NCBI GenBank assembly: GCA_002781745.1
Contig: PFFW01000016.1
Location: forward strand, 1 to 38,192
From: Rhodospirillales bacterium CG15_BIG_FIL_POST_REV_8_21_14_020_66_15
Lineage (GTDB): Bacteria > Pseudomonadota > Alphaproteobacteria > Rhodospirillales > Casp-alpha2
Direction of reading: 5' to 3'
Length of the DNA stretch: 38,192 bases
Shown here: positions 20,519 to 27,828 of the stretch, piece by piece
Layout of the letters: every line of letters starts with the position of its first letter
How positions within the stretch are numbered: the stretch's first letter is position 1
Position numbers and translations under genes: made by a program
The notes under the pieces: model-generated
What the model was told of the DNA's origin: nothing
The model's input: the letters and a program-made list of their open reading frames with translations, nothing else
The model's database searches: none

Positions 20519-21313
20519 ATGCCCCGTTTCAACGCCAACATCACCATGCTGTTCCAGGAAGTGGAGTTCTTGGACCGCTTCAAGGCGGCCGCCCAGGCTG
20601 GCTTCAAGGGCGTGGAATACCTGTTCCCCTACGACTACGCGGCGGCGGACCTGGTCGACGCGCTGAAGTCCAACGGCCTGATCCAGGTCCTGCACAACCT
20701 GCCGGCGGGCGACTGGGCAGCGGGCGAGCGCGGCATCGCCAGCCTGCCGGACCGGGTTTCCGAGTTCCAGGACAGCGTCGGCCGCGCCATCGACTACGCG
20801 ACGGCCCTGGGCTGTCCGCAGGTGAACTGCCTGGCCGGCATTCCGGGGCCGGACGTGGCGCCGGAAAAGGCCCACGAGACCTTCGTCGAAAACCTGATGT
20901 TCGCCGCCCCGCGGTTCGACGATGCGGGCGTCAAGCTGCTGGTCGAGGCCATCAACACCCGCGACATCCCGGGCTTCTTCCTGTCGACCTCGGCCCAGGC
21001 GGAAAAGGTCCTGGCCGACGTCGACCACGACAACCTGTATTTCCAGTACGACGCCTATCACATGCAGATCATGGAGGGCGACCTGTGCCGCACGGTCGAG
21101 CGGCTGCTCGACCGCATCCCGCACATCCAGATCGCCGACAACCCGGGCCGCCACGAGCCGGGCACGGGCGAGATCAACTATCCGCACTTCTTCCGCCACC
21201 TGGACGCCATCGGATATCAGGGCTGGGTCGGTTGCGAATACGTGCCGGCGACCAAGACGGTCGAGGGCCTGGGCTGGCTGCGCGCCGCCGAGGCTGCGTC
21301 CAAGGCCGCCTGA
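20519..21313 (+). CDS. hyi: Hydroxypyruvate isomerase
   Basis: 264 aa TIM-barrel of the AP-endonuclease-2/xylose-isomerase-like family. It interconverts tartronate semialdehyde and hydroxypyruvate. The barrel opens with FNANITMLFQEVEFLDRF. The two expected catalytic, metal-associated glutamates are in place: E143 in LLVEAINTRDIPGFF and E240 in GWVGCEYVPA. Metal-ligand candidates include D178 and H181 (FQYDAYHMQIMEGDL) and HIQIADNPGRHEPGTGEINY (202-221). Length is typical. ATG 20519 follows AGGAGA at good spacing. Its position between gcl and glxR gives high confidence. Confidence 0.95.
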   Translation: MPRFNANITMLFQEVEFLDRFKAAAQAGFKGVEYLFPYDYAAADLVDALKSNGLIQVLHNLPAGDWAAGERGIASLPDRVSEFQDSVGRAIDYATALGCPQVNCLAGIPGPDVAPEKAHETFVENLMFAAPRFDDAGVKLLVEAINTRDIPGFFLSTSAQAEKVLADVDHDNLYFQYDAYHMQIMEGDLCRTVERLLDRIPHIQIADNPGRHEPGTGEINYPHFFRHLDAIGYQGWVGCEYVPATKTVEGLGWLRAAEAASKAA

Positions 21314-21355
21314 CGCAATTCCAAGCGGCGGAAAAATCCACGTTGCCCCATTGGT

Positions 21356-21377
21356 TTTTGCCGCGTTCGCGGTAAAA
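21356..21377 (+). other. Stem-loop in the hyi-glxR intercistronic gap
   Basis: TTTTGCCGC (21356-21364), loop GTTC and GCGGTAAAA (21369-21377) form a 9-bp stem with one G-U pair. It lies 42 nt after the hyi stop and upstream of a strong AGGAGG ribosome-binding site for glxR. The A/T-rich base of the stem could allow weak bidirectional termination, or processing between cistrons. Confidence 0.45.
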
Positions 21378-21433
21378 CGTGTGCAACCATTCCGCTTACG
21401 CAAATCCAATCCACCCAGGAGGGGACATCAACC

Positions 21434-22318
21434 ATGGCTACCATCGGATTCATCGGCCTCGGCATCATGGGCGCACCCATGGCCGCGCACCTTCAGAAAG
21501 CCGGACACAAGATCGTCGCGCTCAAGCGCAAGAAGCCCATGCCCAAGGACCTTGCCAAGGGCGGGGCGGTGCTTGCCGCGACGCCCAAGGACGTGGCCGA
21601 GAAGTCCGAGGTCATCATCACCATGGTTCCCGACACGCCCCAGGTCGAGGAAGTCCTGTTCGGCAAGGACGGCGTGGCCTCGGCCAAGCTGAAGGGCAAG
21701 CTGGTGATCGACATGTCGTCGATCTCGCCGCTGGCAACCAAGGAGTTCGCCAAGAAGATCAAGAAGGCGGGGGCCGGTTGGGTCGACGCCCCCGTGTCGG
21801 GTGGCGAAGTGGGCGCCAAGGCGGCGACACTGACCATCATGTGCGGCGGCGCCAAGAAGGACTTCGAGCGCGCCAAGCCGCTGTTCGAACTGATGGGCAA
21901 GAACATCACCCTGGTCGGCGGCGCCGGCGACGGGCAGACCTGCAAGGTCGCCAATCAGATCATCGTCGCCCTGAACATCGAGGCGGTGTCGGAGGCCTTG
22001 CTGTTCGCATCCAAGGCGGGGGCCGACCCGGCCAAGGTGCGCGAGGCCCTGATGGGCGGCTTCGCCAACTCCAAGATATTGGAAGTCCATGCGGAGCGCA
22101 TGATCAAGCGCACCTTCAACCCGGGCTTCCGCATCGAACTGCATCAGAAGGACCTGAACCTGGCGTTGTCCGGCGCCAAGGAGATGGGCCTGTCGCTGCC
22201 CAACACGGCGACGGCGCAGGAACTGTTCAATTCGTGCAAGGCCAACGGCGGCGCCGGCTGGGACCACTCGGCCATGGTGCGTGCGCTGGAAATCATGGCC
22301 AACCACACGGTTAGGTAG
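21434..22318 (+). CDS. glxR: Tartronate semialdehyde reductase (2-hydroxy-3-oxopropionate reductase)
   Basis: 294 aa member of the beta-hydroxyacid dehydrogenase family. It reduces tartronate semialdehyde to D-glycerate with NAD(P)H, cytosolic. It has the N-terminal dinucleotide fold GFIGLGIMGAPMA (5-17), the substrate loop DAPVSGGEVGAKAATLTIMC (118-137), and catalytic K171 in GQTCKVANQIIVALN. The C-terminal helical domain contains the cofactor-side RIELHQKDLNLAL. Arg/Lys residues after the second strand (LKRKK) hint at NADPH use (inference). Length matches GlxR/GarR. AGGAGGGG lies upstream of ATG 21434. Third gene of the gcl cluster, so GlxR is preferred over 3-hydroxyisobutyrate dehydrogenase. 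Confidence 0.94.
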   Translation: MATIGFIGLGIMGAPMAAHLQKAGHKIVALKRKKPMPKDLAKGGAVLAATPKDVAEKSEVIITMVPDTPQVEEVLFGKDGVASAKLKGKLVIDMSSISPLATKEFAKKIKKAGAGWVDAPVSGGEVGAKAATLTIMCGGAKKDFERAKPLFELMGKNITLVGGAGDGQTCKVANQIIVALNIEAVSEALLFASKAGADPAKVREALMGGFANSKILEVHAERMIKRTFNPGFRIELHQKDLNLALSGAKEMGLSLPNTATAQELFNSCKANGGAGWDHSAMVRALEIMANHTVR

Positions 22319-22327
22319 GCGGCTCCC

Positions 22328-22353
22328 GCGCGGCCCCGGTTGCCGGGGCGCGC
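22328..22353 (+). other. GC-rich stem-loop after glxR
   Basis: GCGCGGCCCCGG (22328-22339), loop TTG and CCGGGGCGCGC (22343-22353) pair along 11 bp with one bulged G. It starts 9 nt after the glxR stop. No U-tract follows, so complete intrinsic termination is doubtful; it may protect the 3' end of the gcl-hyi-glxR message. Confidence 0.55.
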
Positions 22354-22380
22354 AAATCGCTTAGAATGCGGGAACAGCAG

Positions 22381-22405
22381 CGGCGCCCCTTTTCAGGGGT
22401 CGCCG
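22381..22405 (+). other. Stem-loop in the leader of glcD
   Basis: CGGCGCCCCT (22381-22390), loop TTTC, then AGGGG, a bulged T and CGCCG (22401-22405) form a 10-bp stem. It ends 21 nt before the proposed glcD start, close to the Shine-Dalgarno GGGAG, so it could affect translation of glcD or mark a message boundary. Confidence 0.5.
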
Positions 22406-22426
22406 TCCCATGGGAGTGTGCCGTCC

Positions 22427-23914
22427 ATGCAGATGCCGGAACCGGATCAGGGTGTTATCGACCGGCGCGCCGAGATCGTCGCCGCCATGCGCGCCATCGT
22501 GCCGGGCGAGGGCGTGATCGCCGACGACGCCATGCTGAAGGCCTTCGAATGCGACGGCCTGATGGCCTACCGCCAGTTGCCGCTCATCGTCGTGCTGCCC
22601 GAGACCACGGAACAGGTCAGCCGGATCCTGAAATATTGCCACGCCAACGGCGTGAAGATCGTGCCGCGGGGGGCGGGCACGGGGCTGTCCGGCGGGGCGC
22701 TGCCGCTCGCCGACGCCATCACGCTCGGCCTCACCAAGTTCAACCGGGTGCTCGAGATCGATTATCCCAATCGCCTCGCCGTGGTGCAGCCGGGGGTGAC
22801 GAACCTGGGCATCACCAGGGCGGTGGAGGCCGACGGCTTCTACTACGCCCCCGACCCGTCGTCGCAGATCGCCTGCTCCATCGGCGGCAACATCGCCGAG
22901 AATTCGGGCGGCGTGCACTGCCTGAAATACGGTCTGACGACCAACAACGTGCTGGGCGTGGAAATGGTGCTGATGGACGGCACCGTCCTGCGTCTGGGCG
23001 GCAAGCATCTGGACTCGGGCGGCTACGACCTGCTCGGCGTGCTGACGGGCTCCGAGGGCCTGCTCGGCGTCATCACGGAAGTCACCGTGCGGATATTGAA
23101 GAAGCCGGAGACGGCGCGGGCGGTCCTCCTCGGCTTCAATTCATCCGAGGACGGGGGCGACTGCGTCGCCGCCATCATCAACGCCGGCATCATCCCGGGC
23201 GGCATCGAGATGATGGACAAGCCCGCCATCCACGCGACCGAGGAATTCGTCCACGCAGGCTATCCGCTCGACGTCGAGGCCCTGCTGATCGTCGAACTTG
23301 ACGGGCCGAAGGTCGAGGTCGACCACCTGATCGAGCGGGTCGACGAAATCGCCAAGGCGCAAGGCGCCGTCTATGCCCGCATCAGCAACAGCGAGGAGGA
23401 ACGCGCCGCCTTCTGGTCCGGACGCAAGAACGCCTTTCCCGCCGTGGGGCGGCTGTCGCCCGATTACATCTGCATGGACGGCACCATCCCGCGGGGCAAG
23501 CTCGCCCATGTGCTGCAGCGCACGGCGGAAATGTCCAACAAATACGGCCTTCGCGTCGCCAACGTGTTCCACGCGGGCGACGGCAACCTGCACCCGCTGA
23601 TCCTGTTCGACGCCAACCAGCCGGGCGAATTGGACCGGGCCGAGACGTTCGGCGCCGATATCCTTAGATTGTGCGTCGAGGTCGGCGGCGTGCTCACGGG
23701 CGAACACGGCGTCGGGGTGGAGAAGCGCGACCTGATGGGCGAGATGTTCACGGAAGACGATTTAAAACAGCAGCAGCGCCTGAAATGCGCCTTCGACCCC
23801 AACCATCAGCTCAACCCGGGCAAGGTCTTCCCGATGCTGCACCGTTGCGCCGAACTGGGCCGCATGCACATTTCGCGGGGCCAGGTGCCGTTCCCCGACA
23901 TCCCCCGGTTCTGA
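22427..23914 (+). CDS. glcD: Glycolate oxidase FAD-linked subunit GlcD
   Basis: 495 aa catalytic flavin subunit that oxidises glycolate to glyoxylate. The PCMH-type FAD domain contains VPRGAGTGLSGGALPL (79-94), GVTNLGITRAVEADGFYYAP and CSIGGNIAENSGGVHCLKYG (150-169). The C-terminal FAD-oxidase domain has HAGDGNLHP (about 384-392) and GEHGVGVEKRD (about 425-435). Length equals E. coli GlcD. The frame opens at ATG 22340, but that codon lies inside the hairpin region; ATG 22427 (MQMPEP) with GGGAG upstream gives a family-typical N-terminus. ATG 22433 is an alternative. glcE follows after 10 nt and glcF after a further 6 nt, so the three subunits are co-transcribed. Substrate could extend to D-lactate. 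Confidence 0.95.
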   Translation: MQMPEPDQGVIDRRAEIVAAMRAIVPGEGVIADDAMLKAFECDGLMAYRQLPLIVVLPETTEQVSRILKYCHANGVKIVPRGAGTGLSGGALPLADAITLGLTKFNRVLEIDYPNRLAVVQPGVTNLGITRAVEADGFYYAPDPSSQIACSIGGNIAENSGGVHCLKYGLTTNNVLGVEMVLMDGTVLRLGGKHLDSGGYDLLGVLTGSEGLLGVITEVTVRILKKPETARAVLLGFNSSEDGGDCVAAIINAGIIPGGIEMMDKPAIHATEEFVHAGYPLDVEALLIVELDGPKVEVDHLIERVDEIAKAQGAVYARISNSEEERAAFWSGRKNAFPAVGRLSPDYICMDGTIPRGKLAHVLQRTAEMSNKYGLRVANVFHAGDGNLHPLILFDANQPGELDRAETFGADILRLCVEVGGVLTGEHGVGVEKRDLMGEMFTEDDLKQQQRLKCAFDPNHQLNPGKVFPMLHRCAELGRMHISRGQVPFPDIPRF

Positions 23915-23924
23915 GCCGATCCTG

Positions 23925-25151
23925 ATGACCGAAACCTTGAAGCCGGAAAACGCCGACCAGGTACTCGACGCCGTCAAATGGGCGGTGTCGGAAGCGACGC
24001 CCCTGGAGGTCCGGGGTTCGGGCACCAAGGAGGGCTTCGGCCGCCCCGTGCAGGCGGGCCGCGTTCTGGACCTGTCCGGCCTGGCCGGGATTTCCGCCTA
24101 CGATCCCGGCGAGCTGGTTCTGACCGCCGGGCCCGCGACCTCCATGTTCGAGATCGAACAGGCCCTCGACGCCGCCAACCAGGAACTGGCCTTCGAGCCC
24201 ATGGACTTAGGATCCCTTTACGGCCTGGGCGAGGGGACGGGCACGCTCGGCGGGGTGATCGCCGCCAACCTGTCCGGCCCCCGGCGCATCAAGGCGGGGG
24301 CGGCGCGCGACCATTTCCTGGGCTTCCAGGCCGTGTCGGGCCGGGGCGAGGTGTTCAAGTCCGGCGGCAAGGTCATGAAGAACGTGACCGGCTTCGATCT
24401 CTCCAAGCTGATGGCTGGATCCTTCGGGACCCTCGCCGTGATGACCGAGGTCACGGTGAAGGTCCTGCCGCGTCCGGAAAAGACCCGGACGGTCCTTCTT
24501 TTCGGTGCCGACGATGCGACGGCGGTCGGCGCGCTGTGCCACGCCCTGGGCTCCAGTTTCGAGGTTGCCGGGGCGGCGCATCTACCGGCGGCGGTGGCGG
24601 CGCGTTCCAATGTCGGCTATGTGCGTGATGCCGGAACCTCGGTGACCGCCGTCCGTGTCGAAGGGCCGGGGCCCAGCGTCGAGCACCGCTGCACGGCGCT
24701 GCGCGATCTGTTCGGGAAATTCGGGCCCGTCGAGGAATTGCATTCCATGAATTCGGCGGCCCTGTGGCGCGAAGTGCGCGACGCCAGTTTCCTTGCGGAC
24801 GACTGGATCGAAAAACAGGTGTGGCGCGCCAGCGTGCCGCCCATGCAGGGCGCGGGTGTCGGGGCGAAGTTGCGCGCGGCCCTGGGCGGCGAGGCGTTCT
24901 ACGACTGGGGCGGCGGGCTAGTCTGGTTCGCCCTGGATCCCCGCGCCGACGCGGGCGCGGCCGAGGTGCGCGCCGCCATTAATGACTGCGGCGGCCATGC
25001 GACCCTGGTGCGCGCGGCGGCCGACGTGCGCCAGGCGATCGAGGTGTTCCAGCCGCAACCGGGTCCGCTGGCGGACCTGTCCAAACGGGTGAAGGAGGCC
25101 TTCGACCCTGAAGGCATTCTCAATCCTGGACGCATGACGGCGGGGGTATAA
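23925..25151 (+). CDS. glcE: Glycolate oxidase FAD-binding subunit GlcE
   Basis: 408 aa second flavin subunit of glycolate oxidase. A PCMH FAD domain fills the N-terminal half: VRGSGTKEGFGRP (29-41), GTLGGVIAANLSGPRRIKAG, DHFLGFQAVSGRGEVFKSGG, and KNVTGFDLSKLMAGSFGTLA. The C-terminal half is shorter and more divergent than in GlcD, as usual for GlcE, and ends with the family motif FDPEGILNPGRM. The tight spacing on both sides (10 and 6 nt) indicates coupled translation. It should associate with GlcD and the Fe-S subunit GlcF at the inner membrane (known for the family). Confidence 0.94.
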   Translation: MTETLKPENADQVLDAVKWAVSEATPLEVRGSGTKEGFGRPVQAGRVLDLSGLAGISAYDPGELVLTAGPATSMFEIEQALDAANQELAFEPMDLGSLYGLGEGTGTLGGVIAANLSGPRRIKAGAARDHFLGFQAVSGRGEVFKSGGKVMKNVTGFDLSKLMAGSFGTLAVMTEVTVKVLPRPEKTRTVLLFGADDATAVGALCHALGSSFEVAGAAHLPAAVAARSNVGYVRDAGTSVTAVRVEGPGPSVEHRCTALRDLFGKFGPVEELHSMNSAALWREVRDASFLADDWIEKQVWRASVPPMQGAGVGAKLRAALGGEAFYDWGGGLVWFALDPRADAGAAEVRAAINDCGGHATLVRAAADVRQAIEVFQPQPGPLADLSKRVKEAFDPEGILNPGRMTAGV

Positions 25152-25157
25152 AGGGTC

Positions 25158-26453
25158 ATGCAAACCACCTTCACCCTGGCGCAACTGGCCGACCCGCATA
25201 TTCAGCAGGCCAACGACATCCTGCGGAAATGCGTGCATTGCGGCTTCTGCACGGCGACCTGCCCGACCTTCGTGCTGCTCGGCGACGAACTGGACAGCCC
25301 GCGCGGGCGCATCTACCTGATCAAGGGGCTGCTGGAGGAGGGGGTGAAGCCGACGCCGCAGCACGTCACGCACATCGACCGCTGCCTGAGCTGCCTGTCG
25401 TGCATGACCACCTGCCCGGCCAGCGTCGACTACATGCACCTGGTCGACGACGCGCGGGCCAAGATCGAGCGCGAATACAGGCGCCCGCTGATGGACCGGG
25501 CGCTGCGCCGCCTGCTGACCCTGGTGCTGCCCTATCCCGGGCGGTTCCGCCTGATGCTGGTCGGCGCTTGGCTGGCCCGGCCGTTCGCGCGCGTCGTGCC
25601 GGGCAGGCTGGGCGCCATGCTGGGCCTGGCGCCCGGGCGCGTCCATGGCCCCGCCGACGTCGACCGGCCCCAGGTGTTCCCGCCTCAGGGTCCCCTGCGC
25701 AGGCGCGTGGCCCTGATGACCGGCTGCGCACAGCAGGTCCTCAACCCGGCCATCAACGAGGCGACGGTGCGGCTCTTGACCCGCCACGGCTGCGAGGTCG
25801 TGGTCGCCGAGGGACAGGGCTGCTGCGGCGCCCTGGTCCACCACATGGGCAAGGAGGACCTGAGCCATGCCCAGGCCAAGGCGAACATCGAAGCCTGGGA
25901 GCGGGCCGAGGCGGCGCTGGGGACGATCGACGCCATCGTCGTCAACGCATCGGGCTGCGGCACCACGGTCAAGGACTACGGCTGGATGTTCCGTCGCGAT
26001 GCGGACATGGCCGGCCGCGCCAAGGCGATCGCCGGCAAGACCCGCGACGTTACCGAAGTGATGATGGACCTGGGGATCGACACGGGCGCCCTGACGGCCG
26101 GGGACCGGCCCGTCGTCGCCTACCATTCCGCCTGCTCCATGCAGCACGGCCAGAAGCTGACCGCGCCGCCCAAGGCGCTGCTGGCCCAGGCCGGGTACGA
26201 AGTCCGCGAGCCGGCCGAGGGGCACCTCTGCTGCGGCTCCGCCGGCACCTACAACATGATGCAGCCCGAGATCTCGGCGCGGCTCAAGGAACGCAAGGCC
26301 GCCAACGTGAAACGTACGGGGGCCCAGGTCATGGCCGCGGGCAACATCGGCTGCATGGTCCAGCTTCAGGACGCCGTCGGCATGCCCGTGGTGCATACGG
26401 TCGAACTTCTCGACTGGGCCACCGGCGGGCCGAAGCCCGCGGGGTTAGAATAG
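25158..26453 (+). CDS. glcF: Glycolate oxidase iron-sulfur subunit GlcF
   Basis: 431 aa electron-transfer subunit. Two 4Fe-4S ferredoxin motifs are at C25-C28-C31-C35 (CVHCGFCTATCP) and C76-C79-C82-C86 (CLSCLSCMTTCP). Two CCG domains follow: GCAQQVLNPAIN... with EGQGCCGALVHH, and YHSACSMQHGQKL... with GHLCCGSAGTYNMMQ. It passes electrons from the flavin subunits to the membrane quinone pool (established for GlcDEF). ATG 25158 follows AAAGGG 4 nt upstream. Length and motif order are those of E. coli GlcF. It is the last glc gene; malate synthase glcB and a GntR-type glcC are absent nearby. Confidence 0.95.
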   Translation: MQTTFTLAQLADPHIQQANDILRKCVHCGFCTATCPTFVLLGDELDSPRGRIYLIKGLLEEGVKPTPQHVTHIDRCLSCLSCMTTCPASVDYMHLVDDARAKIEREYRRPLMDRALRRLLTLVLPYPGRFRLMLVGAWLARPFARVVPGRLGAMLGLAPGRVHGPADVDRPQVFPPQGPLRRRVALMTGCAQQVLNPAINEATVRLLTRHGCEVVVAEGQGCCGALVHHMGKEDLSHAQAKANIEAWERAEAALGTIDAIVVNASGCGTTVKDYGWMFRRDADMAGRAKAIAGKTRDVTEVMMDLGIDTGALTAGDRPVVAYHSACSMQHGQKLTAPPKALLAQAGYEVREPAEGHLCCGSAGTYNMMQPEISARLKERKAANVKRTGAQVMAAGNIGCMVQLQDAVGMPVVHTVELLDWATGGPKPAGLE

Positions 26454-26471
26454 GGACGTGGCGGGCCGAGT

Positions 26472-26507
26472 CGCACATAGTGCGTAAGTTATATCGCACT
26501 CTGTGCG
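26472..26507. promoter_or_regulatory. Tandem CGCAC-N3-GTGCG dyads
   Basis: CGCAC-ATA-GTGCG (26472-26484) and CGCAC-TCT-GTGCG (26495-26507) are two perfect 5-bp-arm palindromes with centres 23 bp apart. Together they also form a 13-bp inverted repeat (12 of 13). They begin 18 bp after the glcF stop and lie just upstream of a TATGCT -10-like box (26518-26523). They are candidate paired operator sites for the gene at 26583; alternatively a transcript-end hairpin. Confidence 0.5.
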
Positions 26508-26582
26508 CCTTTCGTGGTATGCTCGCCGCATCGCAGCCGCGAAACGCCTCGCGGGGCACGTTGGATGGGAAGGAGCCCTCGC

Positions 26583-27182
26583 ATGAGGCCGATCACACGG
26601 ACCCTCGGGCAGGCCATGCTCCTGGCGGGCTGCGCCCTCGTTCTGGCCCTCGCCCCGGCCGTTCGGCCCGCCGCCGGTGACGACGCCCGGGCGAATTCGA
26701 CCCTCGACTGGCTGTCCGCCGAGCCGGTCACCCTCATGGACCTGGGCATCATCCGCCTGAAGCAGGACCTGCTGCAGGTTGGCCAGCGCCTGCTGGAAAC
26801 CGGGTTCCTGCCCGTGGCGCCGACCACGGGCGCCTATTTCGACTGGCGGGAAAAGAAGATCGTCGTGTTCCTGACCGCGCGGGAACGGTTCGCGGCGCCG
26901 TCCGAGGGCATGTGCCTGGAACTTTATGGGCGGGTCGCCGAGCACCTTGCGTCCCGCAGCCGGGGCCACAAGGGCGATCCGGGCTGGTACCTGGAGGAGA
27001 TATTCACCCACGACGGCTGGGGCAATTTCACCCGGCCGGCGCAGATGCGCGAGGATCTGCTGCGCACCGTGCGGCTGGAGGTTACGCTGCTGCCGCCCAG
27101 GCCCATGGGGCCGGAACGCACCCTGCATTGCTCGGGCGGCCTGGACACGAAACCGGGCGAGGTTTCCGTCACCACGTCGTGA
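26583..27182 (+). CDS. Hypothetical exported protein, possible lipoprotein
   Basis: 199 aa; family not recognised. The N-terminus is a signal sequence (RPITRTLGQAMLLAGCALVL...). The string LAGC at 14-17 fits a lipobox, but strong hydrophobicity continues past the cysteine to about residue 27, so ordinary signal-peptidase cleavage near AAG (31) is equally possible. The mature part is mixed alpha/beta with two internal cysteines besides C17 (C111 in EGMCLELYG, C183 in LHCSGG) that could form a disulfide, and an aromatic patch DPGWYLEEIFTHDGWGNF. ATG 26583 has AAGGAG at proper spacing; the frame's earlier ATG at 26514 precedes the signal peptide and is rejected. It follows glcF behind the tandem dyads and precedes the TPR gene. 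Confidence 0.7.
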   Translation: MRPITRTLGQAMLLAGCALVLALAPAVRPAAGDDARANSTLDWLSAEPVTLMDLGIIRLKQDLLQVGQRLLETGFLPVAPTTGAYFDWREKKIVVFLTARERFAAPSEGMCLELYGRVAEHLASRSRGHKGDPGWYLEEIFTHDGWGNFTRPAQMREDLLRTVRLEVTLLPPRPMGPERTLHCSGGLDTKPGEVSVTTS

Positions 27183-27266
27183 CGCCTCCGGCCCCGGACC
27201 GGCCATGACGCGCTTGTGAGCGGTCGTCCTCTTGGCTTGGACCGCGTGGAGGCCTATCTTTCCATA

Positions 27267-27827
27267 ATGAGAGCTTGGCACCGTATCCTTGCCGCGGGGC
27301 TTCTCGCCGCCGCGCTGACCGCATCCCAGGCGCTGGCCGACCAGAGCGATCCGGTGCTGGACGCCCTGTTCGACGCCCTGGCCGCGACCAAGAGCCCCGA
27401 ACAGGCTCAGGAGATCGAGAAACGCATCTGGCAGACCTGGGCCGTTACCGGCAAGGAACTGGTCGACAGCGCCATGGCGCGCGGCGTCATCGCCATGAAC
27501 AACGGCGCTTATGCCACGTCCCTCAAGTATTTCAACGACGTCATCAGCCTTGCCCCCGACCATGCCGAGGCCTGGAACAAGCGCGCCACGGTGTACTTCC
27601 TCATGGGCCGCTATCCGGAATCGGTGCTCGACATCCAGCGCACGCTGGAGCTTGAGCCGCGCCATTTCGGCGCCCTGTCGGGCCTCGGCCTGATCTATGC
27701 CGAGATGGGCCGGAACAAGGCGGCGATCCGCGCCATGGAAAAGGCCCTTGCCATCAACCCGCACATGGATACGATCCGCAGCCAACTGCAGGAACTGAAG
27801 ATCCAGGTGTCGGGGAAACCCATCTGA
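27267..27827 (+). CDS. Exported tetratricopeptide-repeat protein
   Basis: 186 aa with a signal peptide (RAWHRILAAGLLAAALTAS, cleavage near ALA-D at 24-25), hence periplasmic. About three TPR units follow at about 66-165: the motif LKYFNDVISLAPDHAEAWNK, then GRYPESVLDIQRTLELEPRH, then GRNKAAIRAMEKALAINPH. It ends shortly after the last repeat. Similar small periplasmic TPR proteins are common in alphaproteobacteria and have scaffold roles; no specific partner can be named. Start ATG 27267 is set by the signal peptide, though GGAGG lies rather far (about 14 nt) upstream. The stop is 1 nt before the ATG of the next gene, so the two are probably co-transcribed. Confidence 0.82.
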   Translation: MRAWHRILAAGLLAAALTASQALADQSDPVLDALFDALAATKSPEQAQEIEKRIWQTWAVTGKELVDSAMARGVIAMNNGAYATSLKYFNDVISLAPDHAEAWNKRATVYFLMGRYPESVLDIQRTLELEPRHFGALSGLGLIYAEMGRNKAAIRAMEKALAINPHMDTIRSQLQELKIQVSGKPI

Positions 27828-27828
27828 C

